Shown one piece after another: positions 24,298-36,796 of a stretch of 64,000 bases of DNA. The DNA comes from Cladorhizidae sp. MBARI D1340-BT2. Its lineage: Eukaryota > Porifera > Demospongiae > Poecilosclerida > Cladorhizidae. The stretch lies in NCBI GenBank assembly GCA_028752905.1, contig JAQNBH010000002.1, forward strand, positions 29,556,762-29,620,761, given 5' to 3'. Positions within the stretch are counted from its first letter, which is position 1. Every line of letters starts with the position of its first letter. Made by a program: the position numbers and the translations under genes. The notes below the pieces were generated by a model. That model was not told the origin of the DNA. It saw only the letters and a list, made by a program, of their open reading frames with translations, and did not search any database.

Positions 24298-24510
24298 TTA
24301 ATTTTTTTTTTAATCTGTCGCTTTAAAAAAGGAATAAAATTACTAGAACTATACATTCCTGATGAAGACTAGAGCATCTAGTCGAAATGTTAAGTGAATA
24401 AAAATTGAAGTTAATTATTGATTTTAATAGTCGATATTTTCAAACTCTGCTTCTAATGGTTAATGCAATGACGACAACAACAAAAAATAACAACTATTGA
24501 TTTTGGTGTT
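24298..24510 (+). repeat. Dispersed short repeat with hammerhead-like core (copy 3)
   Basis: Best hairpin of the family: CCTGATGAAGACTAGAGCAT then CTAGTC and GAAA. Flanks match copy 1 (AATCTGT, GGAATAAAATTAC upstream; CGACAACAACA downstream). Confidence 0.75.
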
Positions 24511-24649
24511 TGTGGTATCCTAGTGGACGCGCTAGGTGGTACACGCAATTGAATGATGAATCGAAATAGTATTTGAAAGAACACTTGCCCAAGCACTTGC
24601 ACAAAACAGCAAATATTGACAACTCAACAAAACAAGAAATGAGTTTGCT

Positions 24650-25015
24650 TTTAAGGGAGGGGGGGGGGGGGGCAGTTGCATTTTTTAAACTTATGATTAC
24701 CTCTTTAGAGCTCCATAGATTCTGCAAACTTCATGGTATGGACTTGATAATTATTATATAGCTCAAGGTCTCTCTGTGTGCTCTCTTTTGATACTAAAAT
24801 ATTTTTCATAGGTATATATGTACAAGTGGGACCTCAAAACCTGAAAGCCTGAAACCTCCACATAAATATCTCCAGATTACAAAGTGATAAAGATTTGAAA
24901 TTAGTACCAGTGGCTAGAGGAAGCCCTACTCTATGCAATGAGTGTTTTCATTAGGCGTTAAAATGTAAGTACATGGTCAAGCACGTGGGTGGAAAATGAG
25001 GATCGACTGCCCAAA
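24650..25015 (-). repeat. 400-bp dispersed repeat, copy 3
   Basis: Begins with a G run (about 24656-24672) and ends at the ACATGGTCAAGCACGTGGGT block. Retains the GCCTAATGAAAAC-type segment missing from copy 2. Confidence 0.75.
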
Positions 25016-25101
25016 TCAGAACTATTGCTATCAAGTCGTTGGTAGGTATCTGCTAAGGAGGCGCGGCTAAGCTTCTTTCCTCCATTTTTTATAATTTTAA
25101 T

Positions 25102-26092
<991 letters not shown>

Positions 26093-26249
26093 AAGGCATC
26101 ATGAGCATGGAGGTGTCGAAGTCTGCTTCTCATAAACTTTAAGGAGTCAATCTTCTCGTTAAGCACACCTCAACCTCTTCCATACCACCAATAGGAGATT
26201 TGGCGCCCCCCCCCCCCCCCCCCCCAGTCAGACATAAGTCTTGGATTTG

Positions 26250-26790
26250 CACCTAGCTCACCAGTGAATCAGTTTGGCACTCATGGTCTCAACTGTCGGA
26301 GGAGTCAAGGTCGTTTCTCGAGCATGCAGCTGTAAATGACATTATTCATAGATCACTAGCTTCCATAAATATTCCCTCTCACCTGGAGCCTTCAGGCCTT
26401 TCTCGCTTGGATGGCAAGCATCCTGATGGAGCTTCCATTGTCCCCTGGAAGAATGGCCGTATCCTTGTGTGGGGATGCTACATGTGTGGACAACTTAGCT
26501 CCGTCCTCCTAATGCCAACTTATTACATGAAGGTCCTGGGGCAGTGGCAAACAGACCTAGTTCCTGAAAAAGGAAAAATACGGAAACATTGTTGATACAC
26601 ACTTCTTTGTCCCAATTGGGATAGAGACCACTGGAGTGTTTGGAGGGGAGGCATCTTTGTTCCTTCGGGAGTTAGGTGGCCGTCTCAAAGAAAAGTGAGA
26701 CGAACCACATTCCCCTCATTTTCTCCTCCAGAGAATTTCCATTGCAATCCGGCGTCGGAATACAGCAGCGGTGTTATATAGGCACTAGTC
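26250..26790 (+). pseudogene. RLE-type LINE, 3' end (plus copy)
   Basis: From 26267 the sequence repeats, in inverted orientation, the part at 25262-25480 (QFGTHGLN, SQGRFS, DGKHPDGASIVPWKNG). It then continues further: LVWGCYMC, a thumb-like ETTGVFGGEASLFLRELGG and LQRISIAIRR near 26610-26780. A C run lies just before it (26207-26225). Followed at 26858 by a second ATT tract. Confidence 0.8.
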
Positions 26791-26857
26791 AGTATACTAG
26801 TGATGACTATTTCTTACTTAAATTAGTATAGGGCATATTATTGTTTATAAAAAAATT

Positions 26858-27496
<639 letters not shown>

Positions 27497-27929
27497 TCAA
27501 CAAACTCTCAGTTGGACATAGCAAATTACAATGGATTTTTTTAATGAGCACTCTCGATGTTTAGACTAGAATAAATATTAATTTAATTTATTATTTAATT
27601 TTTACATTTCATTTTATTTTATTTTATTTGTTAATATTATTTTATTAAATATGATTTGTGAACACCTCAAGTAGAAATGGAATTTTAGTTAACTTTTTAT
27701 TTTATTTATAATTTTTTTATCGTGCTTATTATATTGAATGTGACTTCTCTAAATTTGGTTATTGTAGGACAATTATTGTCTTAAAGAAAAATTAAAGAAC
27801 ACACGTCATTCGGAACGATTTATTGCAGTATTAGAAACTAGCTACTACTATAATACTAGACACAAAACGTTTTGTGTTTATTGTGTTTTTTTAAATTTTA
27901 TCAATTTATGCCTTGGTAACCCAGTGAAA
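27497..27929. other. AT-rich, no gene seen
   Basis: Only low-complexity AT-rich sequence. Confidence 0.5.
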
Positions 27930-28420
27930 TCAGTCACCCAGTAAAAGTAAATATCTCTCTGCAGGTATGAACTTGTCGAACATTTGCTGAAGGTGGGAAA
28001 GTTTAGTATCAGAGAGGACTGGCCAGTTTTCTTGTAGGTGCAGTAAATGCACTCTCTGCCAAAGAACAGTGATCATGAAATATACAATCCTGGAGTGGGC
28101 CTTCATAACAAAGGCGGCAGACTCGGAACTTGACATCCCTTCCTGGGTTACGAGTGAATACAAACTGACGCAAGTCACAAATACCTGGCAATGATGAATA
28201 CTTGGATTGATACACTTCATCCACTTCATCGATCACAACAGAAGAAAAATGTTCAACAATAATTCCCTGTAGTGAAAATATCATTTTTCTAAATACTTGG
28301 CAATATTAGAGAACAATGAGTCGAGGGAAAATTTTGTATGGCCTGGTATAAGAAAAGACTCGCGGAAGATATTAAACTTCCTCTGCTGGACCATTTCGCT
28401 GGCCTACCCCAAAGTGTATA

Positions 28421-31209
28421 GTGCAGGCCAGCATCAACGCCCCCAAATTGGATTTATATATATTGCTGCATAACTCCACACAGGAAGGTTTTTGTGTTCT
28501 TATCTTTGGACAGTGGATCGAGTAAACCTTGGCACATCCAGTGCCACTCCACTTTTGTGCATGGTGTTAACCACAATCGTGTAACAAAATCTTCGCTATA
28601 TGTAACCCTAAAAGGCTATTTTTGAAATTTCTTGACTAGTACTTGATGAATCTTTAACACTCTATCAACACTCTGAAGTGTCTACAAGTCTGTCTTATGG
28701 ATTTTTGATTAGGTCATTTTTTTATTAGTTATTCACCAAAATTGGAATTCTTTAGTGTTGACTTCAATTCAAATTTTCTCAATCAACTCATCAGATACAA
28801 TTACCAAAAAATAATCAAAAAATGCACAAACACAATAGCTAGAGATCTGTCTTATGGATTTTTGATTAAGTTAATAATGAAGAAGTTATGTACAGACAAT
28901 GTTAGTGTTCATTATGTAACTACACGACGGTGCGACTTGTAGCATTTCACAGCTTGTTCCACCTCCCTTCCTCCTTTCTTTCCTTCCAGATAGGCAAGTT
29001 CATACTCCCTCACTCTCCTGAAGTATTTTCTCATGAGATCTATTGAAACAGAGTCAAGTGCTGGGTGGAGAATCTCTTTCAGTCTAGTATACGTAAAGTT
29101 AGTGTGTGCCCGACAGAACCTCTTTGATTGACCCCAGACACGTTCAATGGGGTTAAGCTCACAATGGAACTTTGGAAGGAACATGCTCAAATGACCCCTA
29201 CTATGACAGTAGTGCTCCACCTGTGTCTTCTCCCGAACAAAGTCTTCATGGAAGGAGATAAGCTGCCTCATCTGGTCAGCCTTCAGATGGCCAATGTTCG
29301 TTAGTCCTCTTTCTTTCAGTATGGTCCTGAGACCTTTTGCTGAACCATCTGGATGGACCATGACCTGTTGCTGTCCACCCCAAATAGTGTCTCTTATTCT
29401 TCTTGGACCTCCATCCTTCACCAGTATGTTGCGTGGAATCAGCGCAAGCTCTTCATACTTCCTGTGGCAGCTACTCTGATCGAAAATGAAGAGGACTGAG
29501 TGTGTAGTTGGGGGGTACTTGAAAGAAGCGATGTCACATGCAGTCTCCATCTGCTTCATAAAACGATCACCGGTCCAATACCCCTCCCTCTCTGCACCAT
29601 ATTCCAGGAGTTCTCTTGCAGTTTCCTTGATGACCTGATGGTTTGCCTCGGCTAGAGCATGCTGCTCGGGAGTCAGCTTCAGATATCCATGATGCTCGTC
29701 AATGAAATCTGACACCATTATCCCACTCCCTTTTGTCTTGGGCAGTATGGCAGGCTTGTCATCTGTCCCCCACATCCATTTTTGGCCTTCGTTGGAGTTA
29801 TATATACTCTCATCATGATAGAGCACCACAAGAGTCTTTTTACCGTCGTCCTCTTCTTCTCGAACTCTGGGTGGCTCGTCACTACAGGAAGGAGGAGGCT
29901 TGTGCTGCTTGTAAAGCGAGTCCATCTCTTTCAGATATTCCTGCATGTTATATATATATATATATAATTATATAATATGACCAAGAGCAATGAATTACTT
30001 ATATATAATATAGTATATATAACCTTTCGGTATTTGACGACATCCTCCCTCTCGTGTCCATCTATATAGATGCCCTTCTTATGACTGACTGGCTTGAATC
30101 CCAGGTGATGAAGCCAGCGCATAGCAGTCCGCAGAGAGATGTGCCTGGGGAAATGTGGTGGCAAGTGGCTGGTGGGAAGATGCTCGTTCACCCACGTACA
30201 ATAACTGAGCAGTCATGTTAGGCTTCCCACGGACAAACGCATTCTCCCTCACCCACTCAGCGGCTATTTGGTTTATCTGTAGTCCAAAGTTGCATGTATA
30301 TATATATCTAGTCTATGGATATACAATCAATCCCACAAACTAACCTCCTCATCCTCAAAGACTGTCATCCTCTTGTACTTCCCTTGCTTGGTGTCTTCAA
30401 GTTCTCCATTATTGTCAAAAAAATCCTTTCTGTACTTCCTTACAGTCTTTTCATTCCATCCAACAATGGAACCAGTCTCCTGAGCAGCTTCCTTGATATT
30501 CATTTTCTGCCTTTTTCTGAAGCTCTCCATCACTACAACTGCAAGCATCCTACGATATTCCAGAGGGAGAGCAACCATGAAGTCATCAAAGATCGACTGT
30601 GCCTTCTCGTCGTCAAGCTCTCCTTCTTCATGATCGCTTTCGTTCTCCGACTCGCTCTCTATGCCAGGATTAGGTAGGGCAAGCCCATCATCAGGGTCCA
30701 AAGTAGCGACTTCAGGTCCTGGAAGAGCAGCAACTGGAGTAGCTGATGCACTGGAAGGCTCTGGAGTCGAAGTAGGAGGACCGGCGCCTTCAGTCACGAT
30801 CGCTACACTAGCCGAGTTCGCTACTTTCCCCCATCTGGAACTTACTAGCGCTCTTCCTTTGGCTTTCCCTAGTGCCTTTTTGGACCATGGATTCGTAGCA
30901 GACATTTCCAGAGCTCTCTAAAACACTACTGTGAAACAGGTTCTTCTATGTACTGCAACTCGTGGAACAATGAACTCGCACGCGTTCAGCTCATATTTAT
31001 TGCGGATGATGTCATCGGTAACCGTAGCAACGGGTGCCAGAAACTTGACCCGATTGGTCCAAATTAAAATTTTGTTGTTGGGATCTGGAAAATTAGTATC
31101 TTGTGCAGTTTTTGGTGTAGATTTCAAAAATAGTATTATTTTCATGATATTTCCAATAACAAAAAAGTTATTTTCAAAACGATTTGGGGATGTTTATGCT
31201 GGCCTGCAC
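28421..31209 (-). mobile_element. Complete Tc1/mariner-like transposon with TIRs and TA duplications
   Basis: The left end GTGCAGGCCAGCAT (28421) is matched by the inverted right end ending at 31209. The terminal repeats extend about 30 bp to the CCCCAAAT block with a few mismatches. Both ends are flanked by TA (28419-28420 and 31210-31211), the duplication expected for this superfamily. It carries one spliced transposase gene. The interrupted gene continues on both sides, which confirms the boundaries. Confidence 0.92.
28912..30905 (-). CDS. DDE transposase (Tc1/mariner-like, long D-E spacing)
   Basis: Three exons: 30905-30345, 30276-30024 and 29940-28912, all GT-AG (donors GTTAGT and GTTATA) and phase 0. 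Exon 1 has an acidic Ser-rich N-terminus and a helix-turn-helix stretch (KEAAQETGSIVGWNEKTVRK). Exon 2 has WVRENAFVRGKPNMTAQ, then a one-base shift near 30200, then MRWLHHLGFKP, KKGIYIDGHER and DVVKYRK. Exon 3 holds the catalytic core: Asp in YHDESIY, Asp in FIFDQSSCH and Glu in CELNPIERVWG. The last two are about 110 residues apart, much more than in classic mariner or Tc1. Acts as the nuclear cut-and-paste enzyme of its element. The frameshift makes this copy probably inactive unless it is a sequence error. Confidence 0.85.
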
Positions 31210-32706
31210 TAATAGAAATTCTTGTTGGTATATAGAGCAAGCATTATCCAAGTAGATGTGTAGCTTCCTTATCCATGAAGGCACTTTTGTTGTATCACCA
31301 AGATAATGGGTCAAATATGATAGGGTATGATCTGTATTCTTTGGCCCACTGCGTTCATCGAAAATATATACAGCAGAACTGTCATCAGAATGATTAACTA
31401 TTCCAAACAAATCATGCTTCAGCTTCCGTAAATAGTACGTTGACCCAGGCTGAGGGAAGTATCCACAATTAATTTTGGTACCAACTTCGACATCTGATAG
31501 TTGGCACAGACCACAAGTGAAAACTGTCGTTGCAACTATGCCAATTAAATTTTATCATTTTCTTCCTCACTTCGGCCAGTTCTCTCAGCAAGGATGCTGA
31601 TTTGGTTCCATCCCTCCTTGCACCGCTTTGTAAGCAAAACGTAATCTTCATGGGAACATTTAGCTTTGTCCCGATGAGCCTCCCATTCAGTTTCAGTTTG
31701 TCTTCTACACTTTTTGGTTATTGGATGTCAGCTGAACCACTCTGCCATAATCTATTAAGAGTTGTTTGACTGAAATGGATTTTAGCTTTAAAACTGGCAC
31801 ACTCCTCACAGTAATCTTGTTGATGTGGTGATATCGCCTGTGGGCATGAAGCCAATTACCTTCTTTATCCGCATCTCTCTGAGATCTACAAAACTCGCCA
31901 ACTACAGATCTTTGAAGTCGCTCTTCATATTTACTAACACCCTTTTGGGGAGTTTCACTAGTTGTGAACTTTGAAATGAAGTACTTGGTGGGACCATGCG
32001 AGTCAGCACTCCTCCCATTTGGTTGGCTATTGTTATCAATGAACTGTAGGAAGTCCTCCATAACTTTAGGCTTGGCAAAATTTGACTGTTTTCCTGCAAG
32101 TCCATGTCTCCCATGAGGATAACGTACATTAACTTTAGCTGAAGTGCTCAGAAATCACCAATAAGCACCAAAACTTATCTCACACCCATCAGGCATTACG
32201 ACATATGCTCCTAACTTCTTCTCTTCTACTTCGGCTTTTGTCATTTCTGTTAATGGTGACTGGAATTCCTCCTCTCTTTTTACCTTTCTAATTCGAGGAA
32301 GACGTTGAGGTGAGATGTAGAACACTACCGAAACACAACGAGAACAAAACAAATAATTTCCCATTGCATCAAAAATATTGTTCTTAAGCCATTCATTCTT
32401 GGCTTTCAAATTCCTGTATGGTATAGCATTGGATCTGCCAGGAGGAGACCCAGCTTTTCGGCGGTGTAACACAGAGCCCTGGTTAACAAGACCCTTGAAA
32501 GCATCTACCCAGCGAGATAGAACTGGGGTACACTTACAACAAGCAGAAGCTTCATCTGGAGGAGAACTTGGCCCAGTCTGATGAGCTACAAAAGATTGAG
32601 ACAATGTTGGGCTATGACTATATGCCTCCTTTGATCTTCCAGTCATATAGTTATCTAGCCTGTCCTTACTTCGGGCAGCTCTCGATTTTGATGTCTCCTT
32701 TGGCAT

Positions 32707-33675
32707 TGTAGTAACCTAGCAATCTAGCTAACAACAGCTATCTAAATAGAGTCTAACCTAGCTAGCTTTCTCTGCTCGATCAAGACACTTAAATAGCACA
32801 TGGCTTTTGTCAGGTTTATGCTGAGTATGCATAAAATACTAGAAAACTGAGCATATACAAGGATAATAAGTACTTGGATATACTGTGCATAATTTAAAAT
32901 TGATTTTTCTCAAAACAGTAATTGCGTCTGCGCTTCCATTTCTACTTGAGGCATTCAAATTTGATGCCTTAGACTTCTTTAGGAATAATGAAATGCTGTG
33001 ACTCCAATGAACTTGCTTATATACTTTTAACTATCTATTCACCATGCAATACAAAATTCAATAATATAATAATAATAATAATAATATAACAATAACAATA
33101 ACAATAATAACAACAACAACAATTGCTAGCAAACAGGTGAGCAAGAATGTGAGTGTGTGTATATGTGTATATTTGACTACAGTGTATTACTACAACCTTG
33201 ACAATACCAAACACTTTGAAATCAATTTCAATGCAAATCCAATGTGTTTAGCCTCTCAATCTGGTAGCCTGATATGCCTATAGAAAATCATGATTCCATT
33301 ACTGTTTAATTTAACAGGATTCATGGCTATTCTGAACTCTAAACTTTGCACCAAGGGAACAGCTGCAATTCCAGTTAGTCTACATCAAAGTCATTATATA
33401 GATTTAGAGTATAGATTATGGAGAAAGTCATCATAATTTCGTTATGTCAACTGAGAGTTCATTAAGAGTTTATTAAATAGAGCCATGGGGAAAATTGTAC
33501 ATGAGTTACGTCACTCATCCTGTTCACACATGTTGTACGAATGCAGTCTAGCTTCCCATATATTAGGTCCGCTCATTTTAAAAATTAAAATTACTTTGTG
33601 ATCAATAATATAAGGAATATATAATTATATAAATGTAATCATAGCAGTTAAAATCGAGTCACATTTTTGGGTGCC
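32707..33675. other. No gene; AAT/AAC microsatellite
   Basis: Short AAT/AAC repeat at about 33060-33121; otherwise AT-rich with nothing recognisable. Confidence 0.5.
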
Positions 33676-34018
33676 TTAATTTTTTATCTTTGCTGTAAAT
33701 GTATACTTCCCTCCACCTGCTTGCTCTGTTAGACACACATTTATTCCATTTGGAAAAATTTTAAGGTCAAATATTTTCATGTTGCTCATGATCTCAAGAG
33801 TGTTGAAGGCTTCCCCAATCTCAATCTGGCGGACAACAGCAAAAACCTGGTCAGGTTTTACTATGAAGGTGGCTTGATCTCCAACATGGACTTGATTACA
33901 CATTAGAATAAGTTTATTATCCCAGAATATTCCAATGTCGATCCGGCGTCCAGACCAAGCATCTGGGATTGTGCATCTTGATTACAACTGCTCTGTTGCT
34001 TATGGGCAAATCCGGTTA
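33676..34018 (-). pseudogene. Terminal exon of the unknown-domain gene, frameshifted
   Basis: Acceptor ATTTACAG at 34019-34026, then TGF..., then PDAWSGRRIDIGIFWDNK and QVHVGDQATFIVKP, ending in GGGKYTFTAKIKN and a TAA at 33676-33678. The 5' part is in a different frame from the rest, so at least one indel lies between about 33960 and 34000. Closely related to the intact partial exon at 1-202. The family is not recognised. Confidence 0.6.
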
Positions 34019-34121
34019 CTGTAAATATTAAATAGGATAATGTATTATGTTGTGATTGGAGGATAAAAATAATTCACCAATAAATGTTTTGTAATAGCAC
34101 TTACCAACAGATGATATTTAG

Positions 34122-34122
34122 A

Positions 34123-34158
<36 letters not shown>
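34122..34158. repeat. (ACT)n microsatellite
   Basis: Twelve ACT units. Confidence 0.9.
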
Positions 34159-34270
34159 GCTAAATATTTTTGCCTTTTTTGTCTTGTTTTTGCTGTTGCT
34201 ATTGCTGTTTTATTGTTGTTGATGTTTGATTTAGTCACTCATCCACAGATTCAAGTTTTACTGACATAAA

Positions 34271-34380
34271 ATGCATCTAGATCACTTTTACAGCCTCTAG
34301 ACTGCTTCTAGTTTATCTTTTCTGCCTCTAGATCACCTATTTTGCCTCTAGATCATATTTATTGCTTCTAGATCAATATA
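34271..34380. repeat. Imperfect CTCTAGATCA tandem repeat
   Basis: About five copies, roughly 23-27 bp apart, of TGCYTCTAGATCA followed by a T-rich spacer. Confidence 0.7.
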
Positions 34381-34574
34381 TAACGAACTGTATGTGTATG
34401 AGCTATAAATCTAATATTCACTTTTTACAAAAGCCAATCTAGAAATGGAGCTCTTAAAACAGGAGGATCCTGCAGATTGCTATTGTAATTACCTTTCCTT
34501 AGCACTGCAGTTGAATCTTCATTTTAATTAAAAAGCATGCTGGATATGGGTAGGTAAGATTCTTGCTGGTACCA

Positions 34575-34609
34575 GTTGTGAAATAACCACAGTGTGGTCA
34601 TTTCACAAC
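34575..34609. repeat. 35-nt near-perfect inverted repeat
   Basis: GTTGTGAAAT, A, ACCACA, G, then TGTGGT, C, ATTTCACAAC. Sixteen of seventeen pairs match around a single central G. Possibly one end pair of a small element. Confidence 0.8.
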
Positions 34610-34743
34610 AGTCACTGCAAGAAAGTATTGTCTACTGGTAAAGGGTTAGTCTGCTAGGACTTTATTGTGTTCAGACCACACATGGCCAAGTCATTGTGCA
34701 ATGAACAGTTGAGTCTGTAGCTAGCTATTTGTAGCTGAAGTAT

Positions 34744-36650
34744 ATGGCTGAGACAATAGAGGCAGGACTAGATGGTGACACACAATGTGTGTGACATCAA
34801 TGAAAGTACCAGCTCAGACTACACAGAGTTGCCAGTCACCAATCTTGTAGATCGGCTCAAACCTCCTCAGCCATCAGACTTAGCCAGAAAAAGGAAGATT
34901 GGCATCTACCTTCCTCCTGCAGGAAAGAAGAGAGGAAAAGGCTGTACAAACAATGATCCTAAGTCAGTTTCTCCAGCTGAAAAGTGAAGGCTTACAAAAA
35001 TGAACCTTTGACAGTGAGCAATGGCAAACTGTTTTGTTCAGGCTTCCGGGAACAACTCTCTGTAAGAGGTTTCACATCAAGTCTCTGAAGCATGTGAGGG
35101 GCAAGGAATGTTTGGTATCGAAAGAGAAGCGTCAGTTGGGCTTAATGAGTTCACTCTGGCAATTTGATAAAGAAGTTCATCCATCAGGTGAAACATTACC
35201 CGATTCTACCCGTATGTACAGAGTGAATGTAGTGACTGCTCTACTAAAAGCAGGTGTTCCTCTCAGCAAGTTAGATGCCTTTAGGGACCTACTATCACAC
35301 CTTCGTCGTCTGATACCATTCATCTTGCATGATGAAATCAGTAAACTGAAACAAGATATTGCGAGAGACATTTTTGATGGAACGACCCCTGTGTGTGAGG
35401 CCTTTGTGATTGTTCTACGTTACATAGATAAAGACATATTTGGAGATGTGCCTGATTTTCTGCACGGCAGTGATTTACCTCAATCAGGCAGCGTGTTTGT
35501 CGGCTGATGCTTTTAGCTAAATCCATCACTGGAGAAGAATGTGCTCGGCAACTAATAACTGCTTTGTCAACTGAGCTGTCAATTGCTTCCAATTTGATTA
35601 TAGCAGCAATGAGGGACCGGTGAATGATGTGGCAATGAGGACCATATCTGTGATCAATTATAAGATAATGGATATCGGCTGTTTTTCGCACACTCTGGAT
35701 CATGTTGGAGAAAGAATGAAAACACCTATCTTAGATGTGTTCATAAAGGCTTGGATAAGCTTGTTCGCTCACAGTCCGAAGTCACAAAGACTTGCATAAG
35801 ACACAGACTGGATTGTCCACTCCAACCTATTCAGCAACCAGATGGTGGAGTAAGTTTGAAGTTATCCACAAATTGCATGACATATTTGGAGATGTGCCTG
35901 ATTTTCTGCACGGCAGTGATTTACCTCCAAGTACAACTGGAAAACTACTGGAAATCATTGACGAGATCAAGCAGCATGTAGGAAACTGAAAATGGAGCCA
36001 GCTATAACAGTAGATGCAATGGAACCGTTCATCAAGGCAACATACTCATTGGAAGGTGATGGGCCATTAGTGTTAGTTGCCTATCAGCGATTAAGTCTTC
36101 TGTATTCTCAGGTCTCATCACAATACTATCTAAATGTGGCTGCAGTCTCTAAGCATCTGTCAGGAGGAAAATCTACATGTGAGTGCCAACTGATAGCATA
36201 CGCCAAAGCTTGTTGTGTCCCTGCCTACTCGTACTTCAAGGAGAAGTTTGACAGAGATCTCAGGCCTATTGTACTTGCCTTTAAGGTAGCACGTTACCTT
36301 TCACCTTCAAAAGTGAATGAACTCAAGCCAACTGCTGTTCATATTGATTCACTTTTTCCCATTCTTGAAAACAGAAGTGATTAATGGCTTAAAGTCTGAA
36401 TATCTTGCAGCAGCTGAGGATGTTTCGGATAGCGTAGACTCCATTGAGTGGTGGAAGTGCCATGAGGAGAATGGTAGATTGCCTAACTGGACTCCATGTG
36501 TAGATTAGTCTTATTGGTACAGCCTTCGTCAGTGCAGTGAACATATATTCTCAATTTTGAGCAATACCTTTTCTACGAAGCAAGAAACTACTTTGGAGGA
36601 TTACTTACAACTTTCTATAAAAGGAAAGAAAAATACACGTAGGTAGAATG
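34744..36650 (+). pseudogene. hAT-superfamily-like transposase
   Basis: A decayed + strand frame: LVDRLKPPQPSDLARKRKIG (34860-34910), KEVHPSGETLPDSTRMYRVN (35170-35230), IARDIFDGTTPVCEAFVIVL (35360-35420), LLAKSITGEECARQL (35505-35560), then SATRWWSKFEVIHKLHDIFG (35830-35890). YSLEGDGPLVLVAYQRL lies at 36040 and a C-terminal dimerisation-like tail (SEHIFSILSNTFSTKQE, LEDYLQLSI) at 36535-36620. Frameshifts are near 34770, 35250, 35310 and 35980. A 50-bp segment is duplicated inside it (see findings). Assignment to hAT rests on recalled similarity plus the ERxFS-like tail. Confidence 0.6.
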
Positions 36651-36796
36651 AAAAGAAAAATAGGTGAATATTAGGAGCATAAAAGGAAAGAAAAATAGGC
36701 AGAAATTCGAGCATAATCCGCCAAGGCCTAATCAAGAGGTCCACATTTTATTTTCGGCATTTTTTGTAAAGCCTGCTCCCACTTGTATCGACAGTG
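36651..36796. other. Short spacer, no gene
   Basis: A-rich sequence between the hAT-like pseudogene and block copy B. Confidence 0.5.

Larger units (their letters stand above)
27930..32706 (-). pseudogene. Transposase-like gene of unnamed family, split by a Tc1/mariner-like insertion
   Basis: Minus-strand parts in order: 32706-32155 starts with ATG, has paired cysteines (SACCKC, LFCSRCV) and ends near GAYVVMPDGCEISFG. 32129-31705 has MEDFLQFIDNNSQ. 31651-31470 follows. 31410-31212 has VYIFDERSGPKNTDHTLSYL and WIRKLHIYLDNACS, with an acidic pattern suggestive of an RNase H-like fold. After the 28421-31209 insertion it resumes: ESFLIPGHTKFSLDSLFSNI near 28350-28300 and KYSSLPGICDLRQFVFTR at 28200-28140, ending at about 27930. 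I recall similar proteins from invertebrate repeats but cannot name the family. Frameshifts lie near 32140, 31690, 31450, 31240 and 28285. Confidence 0.65.

Noticed and set aside
32378..32581. Plus-strand frame opposite the transposase-like gene
   Set aside because: Shadow of the minus-strand coding sequence.
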